From Promicromonospora umidemergens (GTDB lineage Bacteria > Actinomycetota > Actinomycetes > Actinomycetales > Cellulomonadaceae), in the NCBI RefSeq assembly GCF_024171995.1, contig NZ_JAMTCT010000013.1, positions 62,001-126,000 of the forward strand: DNA of 64,000 nucleotides, read 5' to 3'. Positions 7,804 through 15,428 of the stretch are shown piece after piece (position 1 is the first letter of the stretch; every line of letters starts with the position of its first letter). The notes beneath the pieces are model-generated. The model saw only the letters and a program-made list of their open reading frames with translations, was not told the DNA's origin and did no database searches. The position numbers were made by a program, and so were the translations under genes.

Positions 7804-9233
7804 CGGTCATGGACCCGATCGCCGTTCTCCGGGCACGCCTGGAGGCAGTCACCACCGAGTTCCGTTCCATCCACGACACCGCGGGGGAGGCGAAGCTCGA
7901 CGAGGCACAGGAGGCCCGCTGGGCCGAGCTCGACGCGGAGGAGACCGAGGTCCGCGCGGAGATCGAGAAGCTCGAGGTCGCCGAGGTCCGCGCGGCCAAG
8001 ATCGCCGAGCAGCGCGCGAAGTTCCAGTCGGTGCAGATCGGGGCCCCGGTCCCGTCCGACGACGTCGACGTGCGGAGCCTGTCCCGGCCCGACGCCCAGT
8101 CCCGCGCGCTCAAGCGCTCGGAGGAGACCTCCAAGATGCTCGGCCTGCGCGCCGACCAGGAGTCCAAGATCGAGCGTCTGCTGCGCGCCTCGAGCGGCAA
8201 CATCAGCGGCGACTTCCTCGCCCGCCGGCTGCTGCTCACCGAGACCGACGCGTACCGCTCGGCCTACATGAAGGGCATGACGTCGGCTTCCCCGGCGTTC
8301 ACCCCGGAAGAGGCCCGTGCGCTCGCGGCGTTCCGTGCGCTCGAGGAGCGTGCGATGAACGAGGGCACCGGTTCCGCCGGCGGCTTCGGCGTCCCGGTCC
8401 TGATCGACCCGACGATCATCCTCACGGCGCAGGGTTCGCTGAACCCGTTCCGTGCGATCGCCCGGGTCGAGACGATCACCAACAACGAGTGGAAGGGCGT
8501 CAGCTCGGCGGGCGTGTCGTGGTCCTACGACGCCGAGGCCACCGCGGTCTCGGACGACAGCCCGACGCTCACGAACCCGTCGGTGCCCGTGCACATGGCG
8601 CGCGGCTTCGTGCCGTACTCCATCGAGCTCGGACAGGACTACCCCGGGTTCGCGCTGGAGATCTCGCCGCTCCTGGCCATGGGGTACGACGAGCTGCAGG
8701 CGGAGTCGTTCGCGACGGGTACCGGTGTCGGCCAGCCGACCGGAATCCTCACGGCGCTGGACGCCAACCCGGCATCCGAGGTCGCCGTGATCACCAACGA
8801 CGCGCTCGTCGCTGCTGACATCTCCAAGGTCTGGAACGCACTGCCGGACCGCTGGAAGCAGGCCGCTACCTGGGTGATGTCCCAGGCCGTGGGCACCGAC
8901 ATCGCAGGCTGGGGCGACGCATACGGCACCCGCACCGTCGACGCCACGGGGACGCTCGAGAAGCTGCGCGAGCGGCCGATCGCGTACTCGTCCTACTTCC
9001 CGCAGTTCGCGGGCACCGCCTCGCAGAACATCCTGGCAGTGGGCGACTTCCGCAACTTCCTGATCGCCGAGCGGGCGGGCATGACGACCGAGTTCGTCCC
9101 CCACCTGTTCGACACGACGACCGGTCGCCCGACCGGTGAGCGCGGCTGGTTCGCGTTCGCCCGCCACGGGTCGGACTCGATCAACGACGCCGGCTTCCGC
9201 CTGCTCAAGAACCAGGCCACCGCGGACGTCTGA
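7800..9233 (+). CDS. Major capsid protein, HK97 fold
   Basis: 477 residues from GTG 7800 (ATG 7809 is an alternative). Residues 1-75 are a charged coiled coil rich in Glu, Ala and Lys, the delta/scaffolding domain. After a linker, the mature capsid begins around residue 130-185, with GTGSAGGFGVPVLIDPTII as the typical entry to the HK97 fold. Later segments such as FGTGVG-like ATGTGVGQPTGIL and the final GFRLLKNQ match the family. The upstream protease supports maturation cleavage. A long hairpin follows, in line with very high expression of this gene. Confidence 0.95.
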   Translation: MTVMDPIAVLRARLEAVTTEFRSIHDTAGEAKLDEAQEARWAELDAEETEVRAEIEKLEVAEVRAAKIAEQRAKFQSVQIGAPVPSDDVDVRSLSRPDAQSRALKRSEETSKMLGLRADQESKIERLLRASSGNISGDFLARRLLLTETDAYRSAYMKGMTSASPAFTPEEARALAAFRALEERAMNEGTGSAGGFGVPVLIDPTIILTAQGSLNPFRAIARVETITNNEWKGVSSAGVSWSYDAEATAVSDDSPTLTNPSVPVHMARGFVPYSIELGQDYPGFALEISPLLAMGYDELQAESFATGTGVGQPTGILTALDANPASEVAVITNDALVAADISKVWNALPDRWKQAATWVMSQAVGTDIAGWGDAYGTRTVDATGTLEKLRERPIAYSSYFPQFAGTASQNILAVGDFRNFLIAERAGMTTEFVPHLFDTTTGRPTGERGWFAFARHGSDSINDAGFRLLKNQATADV

Positions 9234-9242
9234 TCCGCTCCC

Positions 9243-9286
9243 ATGCCCGCGGCCCCGACAGCTCCGGCTGCCGGGGCCGCGGGCAT
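9243..9286 (+). terminator. 15-bp perfect hairpin after the capsid gene
   Basis: ATGCCCGCGGCCCCG at 9243-9257 is perfectly complementary to 9272-9286, with a 14-base loop. It starts 10 bases after the capsid stop. There is no T-run, so it may act as an RNA stabiliser or partial terminator that sets capsid mRNA above downstream genes. Confidence 0.75.
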
Positions 9287-9321
9287 ACCCCGCAAGCCCA
9301 CAAACTTCCACGAGGTGAATC

Positions 9322-9699
9322 GTGAGCAACATCGTCATGGCCCTGCAGTCGGCGACCATCGTCGGCCGCCAGGGCGAGAAGATCTCCGTGCGCCGCGGCG
9401 AGGCGTGGTCCTCGGACGCAGTAGTGGTGCACTCGCACCCGGACCTGTTCACGTCCGACCCGGGCGACGCGCTCGGCGTGCACATGGAGGGGCTCCCGGC
9501 CGAGCTCGTCGAGCGCACAGAGCCAGCCCCCGACCCGACGCCCGTCACGCCCGAGCCCGAGCCCGAGCCGGAGCCGGAGCCGGAGCCCGAGCCGGAGCCG
9601 GAGCCCGTCGCCGACGACGACGACGCGGACGCGAAGCCGCGCCGCCGGCGCTCACGTGCGGTCGCCGAGGCCGACGCCGAGAAGCCGGCCGAGGCCTGA
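9322..9699 (+). CDS. Small head-region protein with Glu-Pro repeat
   Basis: 125 residues. The N-terminal half (VMALQSATIVGRQGEKISVRRG, then SHPDLF) is a beta-rich domain found after capsid genes in actinophages. It continues into about ten consecutive Glu-Pro repeats and a DDDDAD segment, then a basic RRRRSR and a final acidic stretch. The tail is clearly disordered. By position it could be a head decoration or completion protein. The repeat tract is coded by alternating GAGCCC/GAGCCG units and could vary in length between relatives. Confidence 0.6.
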   Translation: MSNIVMALQSATIVGRQGEKISVRRGEAWSSDAVVVHSHPDLFTSDPGDALGVHMEGLPAELVERTEPAPDPTPVTPEPEPEPEPEPEPEPEPEPVADDDDADAKPRRRRSRAVAEADAEKPAEA

Positions 9700-9702
9700 C
9701 CG

Positions 9703-10236
9703 GTGGCGCTGTCGTGGCCCATCACGGGCGAGGACGTGTGCACCGCCTTGAAGTGGGACACGGCGCGCGCATCCGAGGTGACCGACTATGCCGAGGCCGC
9801 CGTCGCACGCGTCGAGCGGGAGTGTGGCCCGTGGCAGGGGCAGCCGATCACGCACCGCCTGACGACGCGGGCCACGCGCGCAGCTCTGCGCCTGCCCTGG
9901 CCGATCGCGCACGACAGTGTGCCGACGGTCACCGTCGACGGCAGGGCCGTCTCTCCGGTCACTCCTGACCCCGACGCCGGCCTGATCTACGGCCGGTTCC
10001 CCGTCGGCCAGGTCGTGGTCACTGCGACCGCCAGAGCGGCCGACACCGTGCCCGACGACGTGATCCTCGCCGCCCGATACCTCGGCGCTTTCTGGGCCAA
10101 GCAGGAGAAGGTCGGCAACCCGTCGCGCAGCTCGCGCGGCACCGAGCCCGACACTGACGTGCAGCAGGGATTTGCGATGCCGCGCCGCGTCTCCGAGATG
10201 CTCCGCCCCTACATCCTGGTCGGTGGTTTCGCATGA
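9703..10236 (+). CDS. Head-tail connector (adaptor) protein
   Basis: 177 residues from GTG 9703. The N-terminus (WPITGEDVCTALKW, then AAVARVERECGPW) has the helical pattern of phage gp6-like head-tail connector proteins, and the C-terminus has DVILAARYLGAFWAKQEK followed by a Gly/Ser/Arg loop and an LRPYILVGGF end. Such proteins form a ring below the portal. Position directly after capsid genes supports the call. Overlaps the next gene by four bases. Confidence 0.75.
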   Translation: MALSWPITGEDVCTALKWDTARASEVTDYAEAAVARVERECGPWQGQPITHRLTTRATRAALRLPWPIAHDSVPTVTVDGRAVSPVTPDPDAGLIYGRFPVGQVVVTATARAADTVPDDVILAARYLGAFWAKQEKVGNPSRSSRGTEPDTDVQQGFAMPRRVSEMLRPYILVGGFA

Positions 10237-10709
10237 GCACCGGCATCCACCGCTCGCTCGGCGAGGCAGCGACCGCCGTGAAGACTGGCCTGCACAACGT
10301 CTCTGTCTCGGCGCTCGCAGCTGCGGCCCGGACCGACGTGCAAGCCGCGTTCGGGTACCCGTGGCCGATCGAGCACGACGACACCATCGCGGTGACGGCG
10401 GTCCGTGCCGCACCGCAGGACGGGACCGTGTCGTCGACGCGGCAGCGGCAGCAGGACATCTACGTCGACGTCGAGATCGACAGCTACCGGCAGACCGCGT
10501 CGGACCGCGAGGTGCACGACATCGCGTACGGCGTGCTCGACATCTTCGACCGGGCAGTGCGCGCCGACCCCACCCTCGGCGGCGCTGCGCTGTGGTGCTT
10601 CTCCGACGACCTGGTGTCTGACGGAGCGACCGAGGACGAAGAGACCGGCGAGGGCCGCATATGTGCGATCCGCGCCACGTACAAGGCCCGCGTGATGGTG
10701 AGGAGCTGA
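10233..10709 (+). CDS. Tail terminator/head-tail joining protein (putative)
   Basis: 158 residues; ATG overlaps the previous stop. The sequence alternates strands and helices (SVSALAAAARTDVQAAFGYPWP, then QQDIYVDVEIDSY and DIAYGVLDIFDRAVRADP), a pattern often seen in minor tail or tail terminator proteins between connectors and tail tube. No catalytic residues. The assignment depends on position between the connector and the tail tube; a tail-completion role is equally possible. Confidence 0.55.
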   Translation: MSTGIHRSLGEAATAVKTGLHNVSVSALAAAARTDVQAAFGYPWPIEHDDTIAVTAVRAAPQDGTVSSTRQRQQDIYVDVEIDSYRQTASDREVHDIAYGVLDIFDRAVRADPTLGGAALWCFSDDLVSDGATEDEETGEGRICAIRATYKARVMVRS

Positions 10710-10711
10710 GC

Positions 10712-10939
10712 ATGCCCAAGTTCAAGAACGTGTCCCCGCTGGGGGCACTCGACCTGCCGCTGATCCGCCGGGTCGTCGACCGCGGCGAAGTCATCACGGT
10801 CACCGCCGCCCAGGCGAAGCACCTGCACGGCCAGACCGCCACATGGAAGCCGGTCGCCAGCAGCAACCGGACCGGCGGCCAGACGCCGCCCGACCCCGAC
10901 GCCGGCGCCGCCGGCGACGACAACCAGAGCGAGGAGTAA
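10712..10939 (+). CDS. Hypothetical phage protein
   Basis: 75 residues from ATG 10712, preceded by GAGGAG. The first 45 residues form a small domain resembling part of the tail/head small proteins (LGALDLPLIRRVVDRGEVITVTAAQAKHL is the most ordered part); the rest is Pro/Asp/Gly-rich. It sits between tail terminator and tail tube genes. Function unknown. Confidence 0.6.
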   Translation: MPKFKNVSPLGALDLPLIRRVVDRGEVITVTAAQAKHLHGQTATWKPVASSNRTGGQTPPDPDAGAAGDDNQSEE

Positions 10940-10943
10940 CCCC

Positions 10944-11981
10944 GTGGGCATCCAGAGCGACTACACCCTTGGCATGGCCCAGGAGGCCGAGTACGGCACC
11001 GCCGTGGCGCCGACCCGGTTCTTCGAGCCGGAGACGTTCTCTCTCAAGGAGACCGTCGCCACCGCGCAGGGCACGGGCATGCGCCCCGGCCAGCGCGTGG
11101 CACGGTCCGCACGCCGCGCGATCGTCAAGCGCGAGGCCGCCGGCGACATCCAGCTCGACGCGACCACGGTCGGCCTCGGCTACCTCCTGTCTGCGTTCTT
11201 CGGCGTCACCACCAACACCGAGACCGCCGTCGCGTCGGGTGTGTTCCAGCAGGTACACACCCTCAAGACCGAGGACTGGGCCGACTCCTACACGATCCAG
11301 CAGGGCATCCCGCGCCTCGGCTCGGCAGTCACCGACGCGTACACGTACACGGGCGCACAGTGCACCACCCTGTCGCTCGAGGCGCCGGCCGACGACATCG
11401 TGTCCCTGTCCACGTCGTGGGTCGCCCGCGCCCTGTCCCTCACCGAGGCGTACGCCGCACCGTCCTACCCGGCCGAGCTCGACCTGTTCACGTTCGTCGG
11501 CGGCTCGATCTACATCGGCGCCGCCGCGTTCGTCGCACCCACGGCCACCGCCCTCGCGTCCGCCGGCGCCGAGCTCGCGACCGTGCGCACCGCACAGGTC
11601 AACCTCGACAACGGCCTCGACAGCAACGGATTCAACCTCGGCGGCGCAGGCCGGCGCTCGCGGCCCGCGGCGTACACGGGCGGCAAGAACGACGCCGTGG
11701 CCGGGTCGTTCGAGCTGGAGTACACGAACCGGGATCTCGTCGACGCCTACCTCGACCAGGCCGAGCTGTGCATGCTCCTGACGTTCGAGGGCCCGACAGA
11801 GATCGCAGCCGGGGAGAAGCCGACCCTGCAGATCGCGGTGCCGAGCGTGTTCCTGGACGGTGACCTGCCCGAGCCGAACGGCGGCGACGTGATCACGACG
11901 TCGCACGACTGGACGGGTCTGCAGGGCACGGACCCGCAGCCGGTGTACGCGGTCTACCGCTCGGCCGACCTGGTCCCCTGA
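10944..11981 (+). CDS. Major tail (tube) protein
   Basis: 345 residues from GTG 10944. Begins MGIQSDYTLGMAQEAEYGTAVAPTRFFE-like, a signature of actinophage tail tube proteins, and contains repeated beta-strand blocks (AGDIQLDATTVGLGYLL, FTFVGGSIYIGAA, GSFELEYTNRDLVDAY). It would polymerise as rings around the tape measure to form the non-contractile tail tube. It is the largest gene before the chaperones, and its TGA overlaps the next ATG. Confidence 0.85.
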   Translation: MGIQSDYTLGMAQEAEYGTAVAPTRFFEPETFSLKETVATAQGTGMRPGQRVARSARRAIVKREAAGDIQLDATTVGLGYLLSAFFGVTTNTETAVASGVFQQVHTLKTEDWADSYTIQQGIPRLGSAVTDAYTYTGAQCTTLSLEAPADDIVSLSTSWVARALSLTEAYAAPSYPAELDLFTFVGGSIYIGAAAFVAPTATALASAGAELATVRTAQVNLDNGLDSNGFNLGGAGRRSRPAAYTGGKNDAVAGSFELEYTNRDLVDAYLDQAELCMLLTFEGPTEIAAGEKPTLQIAVPSVFLDGDLPEPNGGDVITTSHDWTGLQGTDPQPVYAVYRSADLVP

Positions 11982-12589
11982 TGGCCAAGAAGCGGCCGTC
12001 GGCCTCGACGGCCGCGGCGTCCGGCTTGGACTTCGAGCTGGACGTGTCGAACCTGCGCGAGGTCCTCGGGGCGGTGAAGGAGTTCTCGCCGGCCCTGGCG
12101 CGCAAGCTCCGCAAGGAGCTGCGCGGCACGGGCGACGAGATCATCGCCGACCAGCACAAGGAGCTCGACGGTCCGCTGCCGCCGGGTGTGGCGGTGACCG
12201 GGAAGCGCACACGGCTGATCGTGCCGAACGACGGCAGCAAGCCGTACTTCCGTCGCGTGAACGTGTACGAGGAGCGGGAGCGGGCGGCCAACAACCGCCC
12301 GAGCCGCGGCATGCGGCAGGGCATCAAGCGATCGCTGAAGACCCGGGTCGTGGCGGGCAAGACGAGGCAGGGCGTGCAGGTGCGCGCCAACTCGAAGGTC
12401 TCGGACATGACGCACGCGTGGCAGGCCAAGATCTTCCGCCACCCCGTCTTCTCCCACACCGGGAAGTTCGTGCACCAGCGCGGGCAGCAATATTTCTGGG
12501 GCCCCGCGGTCAGGGGCCGCGACCGGGCCGCGATCAAAGTGGACCAGGTCATCGCCCAGGCGTTGACCGAGATGAGCAAGGGGAGCTAG
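11981..12589 (+). CDS. Minor tail/gp10-like structural protein (putative)
   Basis: 202 residues, strongly basic with many Arg/Lys. The segment FELDVSNLREVLGAVKEFSPALARKLRKELRGTGDEII matches the start of HK97 gp10-like tail completion proteins; AWQAKIFRHPVFSHTGKFVHQRGQQYF further supports it. In most siphoviruses this gene lies before the tail tube; here it lies after it, a small order change. Ends with TAG overlapping the GTG of the tail chaperone. Confidence 0.6.
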   Translation: MAKKRPSASTAAASGLDFELDVSNLREVLGAVKEFSPALARKLRKELRGTGDEIIADQHKELDGPLPPGVAVTGKRTRLIVPNDGSKPYFRRVNVYEERERAANNRPSRGMRQGIKRSLKTRVVAGKTRQGVQVRANSKVSDMTHAWQAKIFRHPVFSHTGKFVHQRGQQYFWGPAVRGRDRAAIKVDQVIAQALTEMSKGS

Positions 12590-13053
12590 TGCGTATCACG
12601 ATTGAGGGCCAGACGATCCGAGCGGTCAACCTGACCACCGCGCCGGGGCGGGCCGTGATGGCCCTGCAGCAGCAGACCGGCTACGGCCTCGAAGAGATCG
12701 CGGCGATGGGCGAGGACACGGCCCGGCAGACCGAGTGCAACAAGATGATCGAGTTCCTGTCCGAGCACAACCGCGGCCGGTTCGTGACGTGGGACGAGGT
12801 CCTCGACCGGCCGCTGCCCGCGATGATCCCTGACAAGGACGAGATCGCCCGTGCCGAGGCGGCCGAGGCGGAGGCCGAGGGCGGGGCCGACGGTGAGGGC
12901 CCTACGCCAGCGTCGACGGATTCCCCCTCCGTCGACGCCGACCTCGCCGACGAGCCGGCGCCGGCAAAGCCCGCACGGACCCGGAAATCCTCAAGCTCTA
13001 CCAAGACGAGCCGTGGCTCGACCAGCAAATCACGAGCCGCATCGTCACAGTGA
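12589..13053 (+). CDS. Tail assembly chaperone (gpG-like)
   Basis: 154 residues from GTG 12589 overlapping the upstream stop. The N-terminus (ITIEGQTIRAVNL, then LMALQQQTGYGLEEIAAMG-like helix) is the conserved chaperone part. Residues about 95-154 are Ala/Glu/Ser-rich. A second product can be made if ribosomes slip back one base near 12923-12990 into the open -1 frame that ends at 13226. It assists tape measure folding and tail tube assembly and is not part of the virion. Confidence 0.8.
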   Translation: MRITIEGQTIRAVNLTTAPGRAVMALQQQTGYGLEEIAAMGEDTARQTECNKMIEFLSEHNRGRFVTWDEVLDRPLPAMIPDKDEIARAEAAEAEAEGGADGEGPTPASTDSPSVDADLADEPAPAKPARTRKSSSSTKTSRGSTSKSRAASSQ

Positions 13054-13226
13054 TGCGGCTTTTCCCGGGCCTGGTCCCGGGAGTCGTCTACGACCTCGAG
13101 TGGCGGGTGTGGACGGCGGTAGCGCTGTCGGTGGACAGGCACGTCGAGCAGGCCAAGAGGGACCGCGAAGAGGCCGACAGGGCTTCCCGTCACCGGCGCC
13201 CGCGCACAGCTGGCCGTCGTCGCTGA
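12928..13226 (+). CDS. Tail assembly chaperone extension (gpT-like, -1 frame)
   Basis: The -1 frame relative to the gpG-like gene encodes DPEILKLYQDEPWLDQQ, then VMRLFPGLVPGVVYDLEW and a basic C-terminus, a clearly protein-like sequence ending TGA 13224-13226. It lacks a plausible start of its own before ATG 13053, so it is best read as the T part of a gpGT fusion made by programmed -1 frameshifting. The exact slip site is not canonical; a run of five C at 12923-12927 (TCC CCC TCC in the zero frame) is the best candidate, since proline tRNA on CCC can re-pair after slipping. The start given is therefore approximate. Confidence 0.7.
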
Positions 13227-13258
13227 CCCAGAGCTGAGACCGTGAGGGGGGTGCAGTC

Positions 13259-15424
13259 GTGGGTGCTGTGAGGGATTTCGTCGTCAACATCTTGGGCGAC
13301 ACGGGCGGGATCGACAAGGCGTTTCAGGCGCTGCAGGACAACGCCGGCAAGGCGGCCGTCGGCGCGGCCGCGGCGTTCGCGGGCGCGCAGCTGGGGCAGG
13401 CGATCCTCGGGGACCTGGACGCCGAGGTCGCCACCGACACGATGAACGCCGCCTTGGGTGGCACGCCGGCCGAGGCGGAGAAGTGGGCCAACGCCGCGGG
13501 CGACCTGTACGAGGGCGCGTGGGGCGAGTCGATGGACGAGGCCGCCGGTGCGGTCGACTCGGTGATCTCGTCGATCGCGGGCATGCGGGACGCCTCGGAG
13601 GAGGACATCCAGCAGGCGGCCGGCTACGCGCTCGACTTCGCGAAGGTGTTCAAGACCGACGTCGCGCAGGCCACGGGCGCGGTCGGCGTGCTGATCAAGG
13701 AGGGCCTGGCCGGCGACGCCACCGAGGGCTTCGACCTGATCACGGCCGCCATGCAGAAGGTCCCCGAGTCGATGCGCGGCGAGACCCTCGACGCCGTCAG
13801 CGAGTACAGCCGGAACTTCGCGGCGCTCGGGATCGACGGCGAGAAGTCGATCGGGATCCTGGCGTCGGCCGCGAGCTCGGGCATCACGTCGGTGGACAAG
13901 ATCGGTGACTCCCTCAAGGAGCTCACGATCCGGGGCACCGACATGTCCGCGTCGACGGGCGCGGCGTACGACACGCTCGGTCTGGACTCGCAGGAGATGG
14001 CCAACGCGCTCCTGGCCGGCGGCGACCAGGCGTCCGGTGCGCTCGACAAGATCGTCGGTGGGCTGCAGGGCATCGAGGACCCGGCCGAGCAGGCCGAGGC
14101 GTCGATCGCCCTGTTCGGCACGCCGCTCGAGGATCTCGGCACCGACGAGATCCCCGCGTTCCTCGACGCGCTGTCCGGCACGAAGTCCGGTCTCGGCGAC
14201 GTCGAGGGCGCCGCCGGCCGCATGTCCGACGAGCTCAACGACAACGCGAAGACCCGCGTCGAGGAGCTGACCCGCGGCTTCGAGGGCTGGAAGCAGGACC
14301 TGATCGAGACCGAGGGCCCCCTCGGTGACGTCGCGGTCGGTGTGCAGGCGTTCGGCGCCGACGCTGCGGCGGCGGCGACGTCGGTGGGCCTCGGGGTGAT
14401 CGCCCTGTCACAGCTCAAGCTGGGCACGCTGGCGGCCCGTGGAGCGTCCATGCTGGGCGCGGCCGCTACCGGTATCGCTACGGCCGCTCAGTGGGCGTAC
14501 AACGCTGCCTTGACCGCGAACCCGATAGGCGTCGTGATCCTCCTCGTGGCTGCCCTGGTGGCCGGCATTATCTGGTTCGCGACGCAGACCACCGTCGGGC
14601 GTGCCATCGTGGGCAAGGCGTGGGCCGGGATCAAGAACGCAGCCAAGGCCGTCGCGGACTGGTTCACCGGCACCCTGGTGCCCGGCTTCAAGAAGGTCAT
14701 GGGCAACGTGACCGGATTCTTCAAGGACGCCGGCCGGAACATCAAGGCCGCGTGGAACGCCACGGTCACCTGGTTCAAGCTGATTCCTGCTCGGGTGGCG
14801 CTCGCCGTCGGGACCGTGGCGAGCAAGATCTCGGCGAAGTTCGACGACGCCCGCTCCGGCGCGCAGAACATCTTCAACCGGGCCGTCGACTGGTTCCGGA
14901 ACGTCCCGAGCCGGATCGCCTCCGGACTCGGGTCGATCGCCGGGAAGATCGCCGTCAAGTTCCTCAGCGCGCGCGACCGCGTGTACGGGATCTTCAACGG
15001 CCTGGTCGGCTGGGTCGGCGGCCTGCCGTCCAAGATCGCCCGTGCCGCGTCCAACCTGTGGGACCCGATCTGGTCCGGAGCTCGCGCCGCGATCAACAAC
15101 GTCATCGGTGCGTGGAACGGGTTCTCTCTCACGATCGGCGGCGGCACGATCGCCGGCGTCACCCTGCCCAGCGCCACCCTGAACACACCGAACATCCCGT
15201 TCCTCGCCGACGGCGGCATCGTCACCGCACCCACCCTCGCCATGATCGGCGAGGGCCGCGGCCCCGAGGCCGTCGTCCCCCTCGACCGGCTCGGCGACTT
15301 CATGGACAACGTCAACGCATCCGCCAAGGGCGGCAACGCCGGCGTGCACATCGAGAAGTTCTACGCCGGCACCCAGAGCCCCGGACAGATCGCGTCCGAG
15401 CTCGCCTGGCAGATGCGGAGCTGA
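13259..15424 (+). CDS. Tape measure protein
   Basis: 721 residues from GTG 13259 with AGGGGGG upstream. Long helical protein with an Ala/Gly-rich N-terminus (AAVGAAAAFAGAQLG), a TP901-type tape-measure core (residues about 50-330), two hydrophobic membrane-like segments (about 370-440, including VVILLVAALVAGIIWFA), and repeats containing Trp-Phe (AVADWFTG, ATVTWFKL, RAVDWFRN). The end, FLADGGIVTAPTLAMIGEGRGPEAVVPL, is the well-known C-terminal phage tape-measure motif. At about 0.15 nm per residue it would give a tail near 108 nm (rule of thumb). Confidence 0.95.
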   Translation: MGAVRDFVVNILGDTGGIDKAFQALQDNAGKAAVGAAAAFAGAQLGQAILGDLDAEVATDTMNAALGGTPAEAEKWANAAGDLYEGAWGESMDEAAGAVDSVISSIAGMRDASEEDIQQAAGYALDFAKVFKTDVAQATGAVGVLIKEGLAGDATEGFDLITAAMQKVPESMRGETLDAVSEYSRNFAALGIDGEKSIGILASAASSGITSVDKIGDSLKELTIRGTDMSASTGAAYDTLGLDSQEMANALLAGGDQASGALDKIVGGLQGIEDPAEQAEASIALFGTPLEDLGTDEIPAFLDALSGTKSGLGDVEGAAGRMSDELNDNAKTRVEELTRGFEGWKQDLIETEGPLGDVAVGVQAFGADAAAAATSVGLGVIALSQLKLGTLAARGASMLGAAATGIATAAQWAYNAALTANPIGVVILLVAALVAGIIWFATQTTVGRAIVGKAWAGIKNAAKAVADWFTGTLVPGFKKVMGNVTGFFKDAGRNIKAAWNATVTWFKLIPARVALAVGTVASKISAKFDDARSGAQNIFNRAVDWFRNVPSRIASGLGSIAGKIAVKFLSARDRVYGIFNGLVGWVGGLPSKIARAASNLWDPIWSGARAAINNVIGAWNGFSLTIGGGTIAGVTLPSATLNTPNIPFLADGGIVTAPTLAMIGEGRGPEAVVPLDRLGDFMDNVNASAKGGNAGVHIEKFYAGTQSPGQIASELAWQMRS

Positions 15425-15428
15425 CCCC

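Noticed and set aside
7581-9761. A 726-codon minus-strand open frame over the capsid gene
   Set aside because: Antisense to the capsid and head protein; the Ser-Gly repeat in it is only the reverse strand of the Glu-Pro repeat.
12851-13237. A 128-codon frame in the tail chaperone region
   Set aside because: It is the +1 frame and Arg/Pro-rich; the -1 frame, not this one, carries the conserved-looking chaperone extension.
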